Assembly: GCA_018806915.1 (NCBI GenBank)
Contig: JAGKQI010000098.1
Span: 124,001 to 188,000, forward strand
Origin: Phytophthora colocasiae
Lineage: Eukaryota > Oomycota > Peronosporomycetes > Peronosporales > Peronosporaceae
Reading direction: 5' to 3'
DNA length: 64,000 nt
Shown: positions 19,095-28,662 of the stretch, one piece after another
Position numbering within the stretch: the first letter of the stretch is position 1
Layout of the letters: every line of letters begins with the position of its first letter
The notes under the pieces: generated by a model
Told to the model about the DNA's origin: nothing
The model's database searches: none
What the model saw: the letters and a program-made list of their open reading frames with translations, nothing else
Position numbers and translations under genes: made by a program

Positions 19095-21519
19095 ATTTTG
19101 AGGGACAGGAGGTCCCTCATTTTCCGGGAAATTAAGATTTCGTGTCGAATGGTCGCCATACAAATCGCGGTTAAAGACTCTCAAAACGCAAATTTCGCCT
19201 GACTTTGAGGGATGGCGAATCCCTCAAGAAGTGACGAGTTGCAAAGTCTACATAAGCGTGCTGCAGAAATCTGCGCGAATACAGAAAGCGCACGTTCGCG
19301 AGCGGTCTATCGGAACTCATATGCGCGCATCGTTGTGTGGCTTCTTGCGGGGGTTCGGTCACCGATTCTCCATGCTTCTTTTGTGCGTCGCGTAGTCGAG
19401 CTGGCACCAAATGAAGCGAGACCAACAGGACAGACGGGTGAGCCCATTAGTCTCCTCTTTGACAGGCTTCCGATAGACGAAAAGATTGCTCGAGCAGCTG
19501 TACTAGAGGCATTGGATGGAGATATCTCTCAGCCACCGTTCAAGTTTGACAAACTAGATGCTGAAGATTTCGTAGCATGGCTTCTCACGCTGCGCACTGT
19601 TACAGGTGCCCAACTAAGCTACTCAGCTTTAAAACACACATCGAGCTGGTCTGTTTAACTTGTTCCGTGTATACAACGAGGTCATGCCTAAAAAGCTGGA
19701 GCGTCGACTGTCTGATCACTTTAAGGGTCTTAAGAGATCAATTGCGGAGGAAACAGCAGCAGGATCCGGACACGCGATGAAAGTGGGTAAAGACCCATTG
19801 CAATACGATCTCTACAAGTTTATTTGTTCTGAAATGCTGTCTGACCTCTCCCTGGATATGGTTTTCTCGCGTACATACATGATCATTGCTTGGAACTTAA
19901 TGTGTCGTTCGGCGAATGCTTTTGGTATCATGATGGATCATATGGAATGGAGGGATGACGCTTTGTGTATTTATCTCTCTCATGAAAACGATCAAGCTGG
20001 AGACAGACCTCGTGATCCACGGCATGTATATGCTAACCCACTTAAACCTGCAGTCTGCCCAATACTTGCACTAGGTATCTACTGGAGTGTTTTCACTTTG
20101 ACTCTTCTAATAGTAAACTTTTTCCGGGGAAGTCAATACGACCGATTCCGCAAGAGCTGGGCCGCGTACTTATCATGGATAACGTTGCAGAGGAATTGAA
20201 GAGGAGAGGTGTCAAGCCGAATGATATTGGCACACATTCACTTCGAAAAGGTGCAGCTACGTTCGCAGCTTCTGGCTCCACGGCATGTCCGTCGTCGACG
20301 GCCGTAAATTTGCGAGCAGGTTGGTCTTTAGGAGGTGTACAAAATACCTACTTGCGATATGAAGGTGCTGGTGATATGCATGTCGGAAGAACAGTGACTG
20401 GGCTGCCGGCGGATTCACATACATTTGCGTGTCTCCCCCACACTTTGAATGTCTGGACGACGTGGTAGAACACGCACTTTCAATCGTTTTTCAGGGCTCC
20501 AACCAATATTCGTTATATCCTCGAGTTTGCGCTGGCTTCGTTGGTTTATCATCAAAAATTCCTAACGACAACACTTCCCGCCATCACACGTTTTATTACG
20601 TACACCACTGTTTTCAACTCGATCAATGCTCACCGATCTCGCGGGGAAAATTTTGGGCGGAACTCTACAGCGAGAATGTACTCTACGAGCCACAGGTGTT
20701 CCACCTCACGTCTCAATCCTAGCTAACATAGCATCGTTGCAACAGAGTGCGGTTAGAACACTGGCGAAAATTGATTCCTCACGGACTGACGTAGTAAAGA
20801 TATTGTTGGCGAGCTTGAACGCCGAGCAATTGGTGCAGGCACCGTTACTTACGATGGTTTGAATGATATGATCATGCGGTGCCTTGATTCGGCGGGTGTA
20901 ACATCTATTGTGAACCATCTTCAGGTGGCAGACCAACCTGTACCACCGACAACAACGGGCGAACAACAGTCAGACTTGCAGCAGTGGAGCAACCATTTCA
21001 ATAGTATTCCGTCTTCATACTCTATTCCTGAGTGTACAGTGTACCTGGCGTGGATGTTGTGGCAGTGTGGGGCCCCAAGCACGAACATCCCGCCACTTTG
21101 GCTCGTAGAACCGAGCCAACTAGCAAACAAGAACGCCAAAAAACGACTGAGCGACTTCGCTTTCCTCAATAAAGCGATCGAGCGACAAGCAGCTGATAGA
21201 GGGATGAAGAACACAAACCTGAGCGCTCAAGAGGCCGAAGAAGTGTTCAGAGAGTGTTGCGAAGCCATAACTCTGCCCACAACGACAGCAAAGGGGAGAA
21301 AGCGTCGGCGTGGTCAGCTTCTTTGGCGCAGTGTCGTCAACGAGCTGCGTGCAGCGAGGAGAAGAAGAGGTTAGTGTATTGAGCCCACAGAGCCGTTGTA
21401 AATACAGTACATACCTGTGTTATCGACGCGATCGTTCTAGAGTGATGATTCCTGCGGCGTGTTCAAATAAATACCATCTTACTAATATTAAGTACGATCC
21501 CTCATCTGTCCCTCAAAAT
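19095..21519. repeat. Inner inverted repeat framing the recombinase gene
   Basis: ATTTTGAGGGACAG at 19095-19108 is matched by its exact complement at 21506-21519. Further GAGGGA/TCCCTC copies cluster nearby (19069, 19112 and 19208-19228). These could be the ends, or recombinase-binding sites, of a Crypton nested inside the outer TIR element. Confidence 0.55.
19212..21374 (+). pseudogene. Tyrosine recombinase (Crypton type), frameshifted
   Basis: Segments 19212-19658, 19660-20199, 20175-20468, 20541-20726, 20626-20862 and 20859-21374 join into one protein if frameshifts are allowed. The N-terminal core-binding part has YRNSYARIVVWLLAG. The catalytic domain has Arg I in LMCRSANAFGIM, the box GTHSLRKGAATFAASG carrying His-x-x-Arg, then LRAGWSLGGVQNTYLRYEGA, where Tyr is the likely nucleophile. 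A C-terminal region with Cys/Trp (YLAWMLWQCGAPS) and a basic tail (KGRKRRRGQ) matches the layout of stramenopile Cryptons. About five frameshifts make this copy inactive. The R, H-x-x-R and Y set supports the family; the order of exons or frameshifts is my reading. Confidence 0.8.
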
Positions 21520-21529
21520 CCTTCTAAGA

Positions 21530-21552
21530 ATCATTTTGTTTGAAACCGTCTC
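21530..21552 (-). repeat. Right 23-bp terminal inverted repeat
   Basis: Exact inverted copy of 17846-17868, ending GAAACCGTCTC and followed by ACTT, where the interrupted gene resumes. Confidence 0.95.
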
Positions 21553-22669
21553 ACTTGATCTTCTGCGTGCAAACGATATTTTCCCTCAGTGTGTTGTCTC
21601 TCATAGTCTATCGAAACATTCGTGATGGCAAAGTGTGGGTGGGTGACGCCTTCGCGTCCTTGTCGAACAGCACCCTTATGGTCCGAGGACTTCTCGTTTT
21701 CTTCTCTTGGTACGTGAATGGAGAATGGACTTTACTCGAGTTTTGCATCTCGAACGCCAACGATCTCACAGGCACTCAACTCGTGCCGATTCACTCGGAA
21801 ATCTTGCATGCAGACCTGATGGTTATGTTCCTGAGTCTCTTTGGACTCGTTGGCCACATCTTCAAAGAGAGGATCGACCCTACAGTTGGTGTTTTCCTCT
21901 ACGAGGCCATTCACGACAATCGCCAACCTATTGTGAAGATGGCACCTGCCGTTTTCAAGGCTGTTCGTGCCTATTCAGATAAGGAATATCGTCTAGGGAT
22001 TGCTACCGTCACCGATTTACAGAAGGAGATGTCGCCCATGCGTCTCTGGACAACGGACAAGCTTGTAAGTGTGGATAACAGATTTGTTATAGCCTCATTC
22101 TACCCAAAGTACATCCTCATGGGAACCTTGATTTCGTTCGTGGTGGTACGCAAGATCTACAAAAAGTTTTATCCAGACCCCTTAGCTCCAAGCATCACTG
22201 GAAGAAGTACCGAGCGATCTACCAACGAGCGAGCTGCGATGGCTCAAAAGGGGAATCTTACAAACTTCGAGATTTCTACTGGTGCAGAGCTTCAAGCTCG
22301 TTTCGGCTTGATCTCGGATTACAAGAATTACGTCTTCTTTAAGGGTCTGAAGTTTGCATCTCCAGACGGCGTATACTCCGGTTACGTGGTTGTCAATGGT
22401 AAGTATCTCGTTGCAACAGAGGATATTCTGACGATCGGTATGATCAAGGCTGTGCAGACTCGGTTCGTTAACGTCTATGCTTATGAAGTGGATGGTTATA
22501 CAGTCCAACGCACAGCCAGACTTGTCTACCCCAACACGTTCACTTGGAATGACCTCACGCACCTTAACATTAACATCCTAGCATAGACATCGTTCTAGCA
22601 TCATAAAGAACAAACACGATCCCGTTAAAAAAATGCATTTTACATTATTTTTTTCGTATCGATCTCGTC

Positions 22670-24742
22670 TTACGCCAATGGGCTGACGCTCACTTTCGCC
22701 AGATCATGCCAGGAAATCGTCGTGGGGTACACAAGCCGAGCAGTTTGGTTGACTCCAGTGCCCTCCTTGATCGTGTAGACGTAGATATTCGTAAAACGTG
22801 CCCGGGTAATCTTCATGATGAGGAGAGACATCAAGTCTTCAGTTGCGATCACGAACTTGTCGTTGGCAACCACAAACCCGTTGCAGTAAATGGCGTCTCC
22901 CGAGGCGAATCTGCGGCCGTTAATATACGTGTAGTTCTTGTAGGTCGAGAGAATCCCAAATCGGTTCTTCAATACCGAACCTGTAGCAGTCTCAAACTGC
23001 ATCAATTCGCGTGGCTCCGAGTCATTGTGGAATAAACCACTACTTTGACGTCTGGAAGCGCTTTTACCATCTCCATCCTGGCTGCCAACTTGAGATCCGG
23101 ACGAATACCACCGCATGAGTTTCCGCACAATAATATACAGAAAGACGAGCAGGATGGTGCTGTAAATGACCACAAAGGTGACAATAAGCAGCGTCCAGAC
23201 ATTCTGATGGATCGGATGTGTAGTCCAGAGACGCATTGGAGACAATTTCGAAAGGAAATCGTCCACCTCGACACGTCCATAGGTTGATTCAGTATCTGCG
23301 TAGTCCACGAGTACCTTTTGCAGCGCTGGGAAGATCTTCGTCATGGCTACTCGGCTGTTGAAGCCGATTTCAAAGCAAACCAACACGAAGATCGGGTCGA
23401 TTCGTTCACGTAACAAATAGCTCAGGACACTCACGATATTGAGATAAATAGTGAGCATGTCGGCGTGTACTATCTCAGGGCGATACTTGACGGTGGAATT
23501 CCCTCCGACAGAGTCTACCAGCGCCAGACAGAACTCCGTGAGTGTCCAGTATCCGTTCACTTGGTTTGAAATGACGACGTAGATTCCTCGATATAGCAGA
23601 GCGTTGGAGATGGAAGCAAATGCGTCTCCGATCCAGAAATGTTTCTGTAAAATACTTCGATACACGAGGAATAACAGCAAACTCAGCTGGAAAAGCACGT
23701 CAATGGCAAAGACCAGATGAATGATGTGAACCCAGGCCCAATTGTCGCGAGTAACAGCGTCACCATGCCAGTCCCAGTAGGTCAATGCAGAAGCAGGATC
23801 ATCGGGTGGATCCCAGTGAAAATTGACTTGGTTCACTTGGGAAGTCTCTTTATCGAGGTAGAAACCGAGCTGTCGAGCTGTTAGTATTGGCTTCGGAGGT
23901 CGCATGAAGGCGTCTCGAGGAATTGTCTCGATGGACCAGAAACCTTCATTTGTATGCTCGTAAAAGATGCACACCTCAAAGTCTGGTTTGTATTCGTACG
24001 GGTAGTCCAGCGCAATGGCGTAATGATGTGGTACTGGGCCAGCAAACGTCATGTCTTCGATGACTGAGAAAGTCACGAATAAAGCTGATCCGCGTTCGTA
24101 TTGTTCCGCGATGTAGTAGTCTTGAATTGAGAGAGATGCTGGTAGTAGCAACACTCGTTCTATGTCGTCTTTGTAGCGAACCAGATAATTCACTCGAGCA
24201 ATTGCAGCACCGCCACCATGGACAATGGGCATCATACAATCCACAATTGGTAGAATGAGTTCTACTTCATCAAACAGAGAGATATTGTAAGCCGTTTTAT
24301 TCTGGAGATCGTCGAACATCCAGCGCAGGTATTCGTCCGTGTAAATATCAACTGACTCCGACGTGGCCACATTAGCGCATTGAGTAAAGGAAGAGCTCGA
24401 ATCGGATTCTAGAAAAAGTGTTCCGGAAGCTTTTGGTGTGGTTGAATCCCCCAAAACATCCACAACGAGCGAACTCTTTCGGATTGTACTCGTGCCAGCA
24501 TAACCAGCGATGAGGGGCGATGAAATAGGAATTAGACCGGTATCGTAGCGCGCTTCGTCCCTCAAAATCTCTAGTGACGCTTCAGTTGCCATTAAGGAGA
24601 TGATAATGTACCACATCGCAGCTCCAAACACCAGGAGGCGGTGAACGAGGCGAAATTTCCGCTGTAGCGGAGTGCTGCCTTGGGGTCTGTCGAGCGCTGG
24701 AGGACCATTTTTCGCCACCATGACCTTCCCATCGGGGCCCAT
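22670..24742 (-). CDS. Multi-spanning membrane protein, paralogue 5
   Basis: Reverse-strand member of the cluster, tail to tail with paralogue 4 (84 bp apart). I place the start at 24742 (MGPDGKVMVAKNGPPALD) because this gives an N-terminal tail like the others. The frame stays open upstream to an ATG at 25030, adding 96 residues of basic then hydrophobic sequence without family resemblance. Membrane segment 1 is LLVFGAAMWYIIISLMATEA. The soluble domain keeps the paired Cys (FTQCANVA, IVDCMMPIV), and the bundle opens with DNWAWVHIIHLVFAIDVLFQ. The C-terminal domain has ETATGSVLKNRFGILSTYKN and FTNIYVYTIKEG and ends VSVSPLA. It is the most diverged of the five. Confidence 0.85.
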   Translation of the reverse strand: MGPDGKVMVAKNGPPALDRPQGSTPLQRKFRLVHRLLVFGAAMWYIIISLMATEASLEILRDEARYDTGLIPISSPLIAGYAGTSTIRKSSLVVDVLGDSTTPKASGTLFLESDSSSSFTQCANVATSESVDIYTDEYLRWMFDDLQNKTAYNISLFDEVELILPIVDCMMPIVHGGGAAIARVNYLVRYKDDIERVLLLPASLSIQDYYIAEQYERGSALFVTFSVIEDMTFAGPVPHHYAIALDYPYEYKPDFEVCIFYEHTNEGFWSIETIPRDAFMRPPKPILTARQLGFYLDKETSQVNQVNFHWDPPDDPASALTYWDWHGDAVTRDNWAWVHIIHLVFAIDVLFQLSLLLFLVYRSILQKHFWIGDAFASISNALLYRGIYVVISNQVNGYWTLTEFCLALVDSVGGNSTVKYRPEIVHADMLTIYLNIVSVLSYLLRERIDPIFVLVCFEIGFNSRVAMTKIFPALQKVLVDYADTESTYGRVEVDDFLSKLSPMRLWTTHPIHQNVWTLLIVTFVVIYSTILLVFLYIIVRKLMRWYSSGSQVGSQDGDGKSASRRQSSGLFHNDSEPRELMQFETATGSVLKNRFGILSTYKNYTYINGRRFASGDAIYCNGFVVANDKFVIATEDLMSLLIMKITRARFTNIYVYTIKEGTGVNQTARLVYPTTISWHDLAKVSVSPLA

Positions 24743-25510
24743 CGTAGCAGTCTCAATGTGTTCTACAAGGTGTTGCTGGAGGAGAAATGGGGAACCATAG
24801 CCACTACGACAGCAGGAAGTTTCACTCTCGAGAGAGGTTTCAGATTTTAGTCGCACATCCAACGGCAATAACAATAGACCGGGGCCATAGAGTCTGCACC
24901 CGATTCCGGAGCACAACGCATCACTACTTTCATCGCCTTCTTTTTTTTTGAGCTCTCCGCCGAGATTGAAAAGCTGCCGGAACAAGCGCTTTCGGTGGCG
25001 GACTTCGATGGGTACACGTAGTATCCGCATGCGTCGTTGTAGTCCGACCTGTCAACGTGACGCTGTACATCTCGGGCCCAACGAAGCAGGCGCAGTGCAC
25101 AATGCTAGTTCTTCACACACAGAGAGTGATAAAACCAAAGTTTAGGAGTGTGAGCTGAAGGACGCGCGTAGTACGTCAACTATTGCATGTATGAGGTATG
25201 CGCCGCATACAGCCGTAGTGGCACACGCTGCGCAGGAGTCCACAATCACGATGGAGCATTGTGCAGTTCCAGAACTCAGATTCCAGCAGTTCATTTTTAA
25301 ATGACATCAGTGTAGGGTATACAAGTCTAGACCAATCATTGACCTAGAAGGATTAGACGTATAAATCTGATGGGTGTAGCCATCTGGAATAACTGAATTT
25401 CACTATGAAATGAGAGGAGTACTGCCTTCCTCACTTTACAAGCCCCTATTCCAAACTGATTTATCGCTCCGAACTCTTTTTCACTTGAAAAAGAAACTAT
25501 CTGGTCAGTG
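24743..25510. other. Divergent intergenic region
   Basis: This lies between the reverse paralogue 5 and the forward repeat-rich gene, so it holds both promoters. A CCAATCA box is at 25333-25339. The open frame 24743-25030 may be 5' leader of paralogue 5. No other gene is supported. Confidence 0.4.
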
Positions 25511-27717
25511 ATGGACGAGAGCAAGAGGCAGCCGGAAGAGCACGAGGTGCTGGCTGAAATCCACAGTGTCATTTCCAACAATCCCGACTTTGGCACCAAG
25601 CGAGTCGCCAACAGCATCAAGAGCAACAACCCGGACTGGCACATCGGAGACAAACGAGGTTCGTGTCCGCAAATAAGCGCCCCATTTGCATGAGATAGAA
25701 ACGTCGGGAGGGGTCAGACGAAGCGGGACAGAGCTAGATTCACTTGGGAAATGTATGTGGCAACGGCAGCTGCATACAGTTTCCAAGTGTAACTGCGGTA
25801 GATATGTCCATCAGCTGGGCCCACTATGGATCTCCTCGCTCTCCATTCCTCCTTTTGCATCGGAACTGACGCGCCTTGTGGATGTTTGCAGTCTCGAAGA
25901 TTTATAAGAAGTATAAATCATCAATGAGCTCCGAAGACACTGGAAGTAGCCCGTGGAATGTGGCACCTGCCGCCCCCAGCCCTGAAGCGGCCAGCCCTTG
26001 GGCTGTGTCTCCTTTCCAGACTAGCAACCCGTTCAAGTCTCCCGAATCGCCACCCACGCCTGCCGAGACGGAGCCTGAACCTGACGTAGTCAGCTCCGCA
26101 GTCATGGAGGATCTTCCGGCTAAGGAGGAAACTTCTACATTTTCTACGGCTTTTGAGCCCACAGCAGAGGAAGCTCCTGCGGCATCATCGGCGTGGACAT
26201 CGGCTCCTGTTGCAGAGACTCAGGAAACTGCTCAGCCATCTGCGTGGACGTCAGCTGCCTCAGAAGCTGTTGAGAAGGTGCAGGAGGCTGTGGAGGAAGT
26301 TGTTCAGCAGACGCCTGAACCTGTTGTAAAAGAGGAGATTGTTGTGGAGAATGAGGTGAAGCCGGAAGTGCCTCAGGAGACTACGTCGAGTGCTTGGACT
26401 ACCCCCGCTCAGGAAGAACCTTCTGCTAGTGCATGGACTGCGGCGCCTGTTCACGAAGAGGTTGCTCCCGTCAAGGTAGAGGAGACTGTGGAGAAGGCGC
26501 CTGTGAAGGAGGCAGAAGTTGTTGAGGAGCCCATTCATGTTGAAGAGGTTGCTGCACCTGTGGAGGAACACGTTGAAGAAGCTCCTGCAGCTGTTGTTGA
26601 AGAAGTTGCTGAAGAGGAGCCCTCTGTGACTTCTAGTGCCTGGACGACTGCTCCTGTGCAGGAGGAAACTTCAAACGCTTGGACGACTGCACCTGTGCAA
26701 GAGGAGGCTTCTGAGGATGTTGTGGTGGAAGCCGCTGCTGAGGTTGAGCCTGCTGATGTTAAGCAAGTCGCAGAGGCGGCTGCTATTGAGGTTGACGAAC
26801 CGGTGGTGGAAGCTGTCCAAGCCGAGGCTGAAGTGGAATCGATCAGTGCTTCTAGCCCGTGGACGTCTGTACCCGCGCAGGAAGAAGTTAAAGAAATCGC
26901 TGAGGTTGTGAAGAAAGTCAAACCTGTTGAGGAGACCCCAGCTCCGGTGATGGAGGAAGTGGTCTCAACGCCGGTCGAGATCGAAGAGGAACAGGCACCG
27001 GCTCTAATCATTAACCCGCCCGTGGAGGAGCAACCTGTGACAGCTAGTGCTTGGAACACTACGCCGACCCAGGAGGAGGTTGTTGTCAAGGAGGTTGCTG
27101 AAATTCCAGCTGTGGTTGAGCCCATTGTGGAGACTCCGGAGCCTGTTGTAGAAACCCCTGAGCCTGTGGCGGCCACTCCGGTCGAGGAGGAGGTGACTAC
27201 CAGCGCTTGGAATGCTCAACCACTGCAGAACGCTGCTCCCGTTGTGGAATCTGTAAAGGAGGAAGTGGTTGCTGCGGTTGAAGAAGTTGCGGCCCCCGTT
27301 GTTGAGGCTGCTGCTGTCGTCAAGACTAAGGTCGAGGACGAAGCTCCGACTGCGTCTTCAGCATGGAATACAACGCCAGTCCAGAAGGAGGCGAAGACTG
27401 TCGTTGTCGACAAGGTGGTGGAGCCCGTGAAGGAAGTTGCTGCTGAACCAATCCAGGAGCCTGTTGCGATTGAGAAGAAGGTGGAGGTCATGAAGACTCT
27501 TTCCAAGGAGGTTGTTGTGGCCACAGAAACTGTCGTTGAAGACGCTCCTCTGGACAAGAAGGCCATTGCGAACGCTTTCGACGGTGTGGATAGCTACAAG
27601 GTTGACAGCGTGGTCAAGGTCAAGAAGGTCCCGAACGTGGAGGCGGCTGCAGCCAAATCTGCCGACGCTCCTGGAGCTTGCGGCGCGTGTGGCATCGGTG
27701 GCTGCAGTATCATGTAG
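25511..27717 (+). CDS. Repeat protein with W-x-x-x-P motifs and CaaX-like end
   Basis: Two exons, 25511-25658 and 25892-27717, joined in phase across a 233-nt GT-AG intron, give 657 residues. The join creates HIGDKRVSKIYKKYKSSM, completing a small N-terminal helical domain (HEVLAEIHSVISNNPDFGTK, VANSIKSNNPDW). The rest is a very Glu/Val/Ala/Pro-rich, probably disordered chain with about twelve copies of a short motif such as SPWNVAP, SAWTSAP, SAWTTAP, SAWNTTP. The end, GACGACGIGGCSIM, has a CaaX-type CSIM preceded by more Cys, suggesting prenylation and palmitoylation and thus a membrane-tethered fibre. The next gene shares both the W motif and the end. No named family is recognised. Confidence 0.75.
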
Positions 27718-28031
27718 TTTGCTTCCTTACTTAAGTAGCGTGTCGCCCTGGCTGCGGCGATATGTAGTTCAGCGGCTTACGTTCGAGAGATTGCGTCGCG
27801 CAATTCCTCCAAAACAAGAAGCGCATAAGATACACGTCAGCCTCAGATTTGACTGATGGATACTTAAGTACGGTTTTGTCCCACTTGGCTTCAATGTGGA
27901 TTTTTTTGCCTCTATAAGTGCATAAACATCCTCTCAAATAATATATCAGTGGATTGATGATTGGATGAAATATTGACTTAGTTCGTGTACACCACACCAT
28001 CTTTTTTTCCGAATCAGTCCCCCGATCTTTT

Positions 28032-28050
28032 GCTCATTCGGAAATTCGCC
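28032..28050 (+). promoter_or_regulatory. Oomycete initiator-like promoter
   Basis: GCTCATTCGGAAATTCGCC resembles the oomycete initiator plus FPR core promoter. It lies 43-61 bp upstream of the ATG at 28093. Confidence 0.55.
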
Positions 28051-28092
28051 TTGGACCAGCACCAGACTACGAAGCTTAATCCTCTCTAAACA

Positions 28093-28485
28093 ATGTCCGA
28101 CTCGCCGTGGAACGCTGCCCCTGTGCCTGGCCAGGAGCCCCCTCACGCCCCCAAGCCTGCTGCTCACACTCAGCACACAACTCAGCACGCCAAGAAGGAG
28201 GAGCACGTGGTGTGGAATGCCGCCCCCAAGCCGAACGCCACCACGACGGAGAAGGTCAAGGACAAGACGCGTCACGCTGTGGAGGACGCCAAGGACCTTG
28301 CGGCTAAGGTGACGAGCACCGTTGAGGGATACAAGAACGACAGTGTAGCCAAGGTGAAGAAGATCAAGGAGGAGCGCAAGGTGGCCAAGGAGGAGAAGAA
28401 GGCCGAGAAGAAAAAGGAGAAGAAGGAAAAGAAGGCTGAGGAATCTGCTGGCGCTTGTGGACTCTGCGGTTGCACTGTCATGTAA
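28093..28485 (+). CDS. Small charged protein with CaaX-like end
   Basis: A 130-residue single-exon gene 375 bp after the long repeat protein and on the same strand. It opens with MSDSPWNAAPVPGQEP and repeats VVWNAAPKPN, the same W-N-x-A-P motif as its neighbour. The middle is Lys/Ala/Val-rich and amphipathic, LEA-like (AVEDAKDLAAKVTSTVEGY). The tail is a run of KKEK-type charge, then AGACGLCGCTVM with a CaaX-like CTVM and three more Cys. Shared ends suggest that both proteins are lipidated and sit on the same membrane. No enzyme domain is present. The pair probably arose by duplication with loss of the repeats, or by growth of the repeats in the longer one. Confidence 0.7.
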   Translation: MSDSPWNAAPVPGQEPPHAPKPAAHTQHTTQHAKKEEHVVWNAAPKPNATTTEKVKDKTRHAVEDAKDLAAKVTSTVEGYKNDSVAKVKKIKEERKVAKEEKKAEKKKEKKEKKAEESAGACGLCGCTVM

Positions 28486-28662
28486 TTACTCTCCTGAGCG
28501 TGTCGGTATCCATCGTCAACAGTTTTTTTTACCGAGTTTAGCTGAGGAAGTAGTAGCTCTAGAACCACTCATCTTTAGTATCTCGACGCTCTTCGACGTT
28601 CGTTGATTTAAACAACATGCCGTGCTTGCGCATTGTCATTCTTTCACTTGAGTTTTTTTCTT

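Larger units (their letters stand above)
17846..21552. mobile_element. Crypton-like tyrosine-recombinase element with TIRs
   Basis: A 3707-bp insertion bounded by perfect 23-bp inverted repeats (each begins GAGACGGTTTCAAACAAAAT) and flanked by ACTT on both sides (17842-17845 and 21553-21556). It contains a forward, frameshifted tyrosine-recombinase gene and a reverse, frameshifted ORF of unknown role. Classical Cryptons are described as lacking terminal inverted repeats and as integrating by recombination, so the end structure is unexpected. It may be a new kind of element, or a DDE element that engulfed a Crypton. A second, inner inverted repeat around the recombinase gene leaves the latter possible. 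Confidence 0.85.
16776..22586 (+). pseudogene. Membrane protein paralogue 4, split by insertion
   Basis: The two halves are 16776-17845 and 21557-22586. The first runs from MGTPNGQVSPTKG to WAWVHGIHL. The second resumes with IFCVQTIFSLSVLSL and runs to the family C terminus (FVNVYAYEVDG, NINILA). Removing the 3707-bp insertion and one copy of the 4-bp duplication ACTT restores one open frame collinear with paralogue 1 (which has GIHLIFAWQTIF at the join). The split falls at the start of the membrane bundle, so the upstream half could at most give a one-span protein with its soluble domain, followed by RRFQTK and a stop. Both halves are otherwise free of stops, so the insertion is recent relative to gene decay. 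Confidence 0.9.

Noticed and set aside
24743..25030. 96-residue N-terminal extension of membrane paralogue 5
   Set aside because: It has no similarity to the other four paralogues, and the internal ATG at 24742 gives the standard N terminus; kept only as possible leader.
26535..27176. 213-codon reverse-strand ORF rich in Ser/Thr
   Set aside because: It is the antisense shadow of the repeat-rich gene 25511-27717; low-complexity GAG/GTT codons give long open frames on the other strand.
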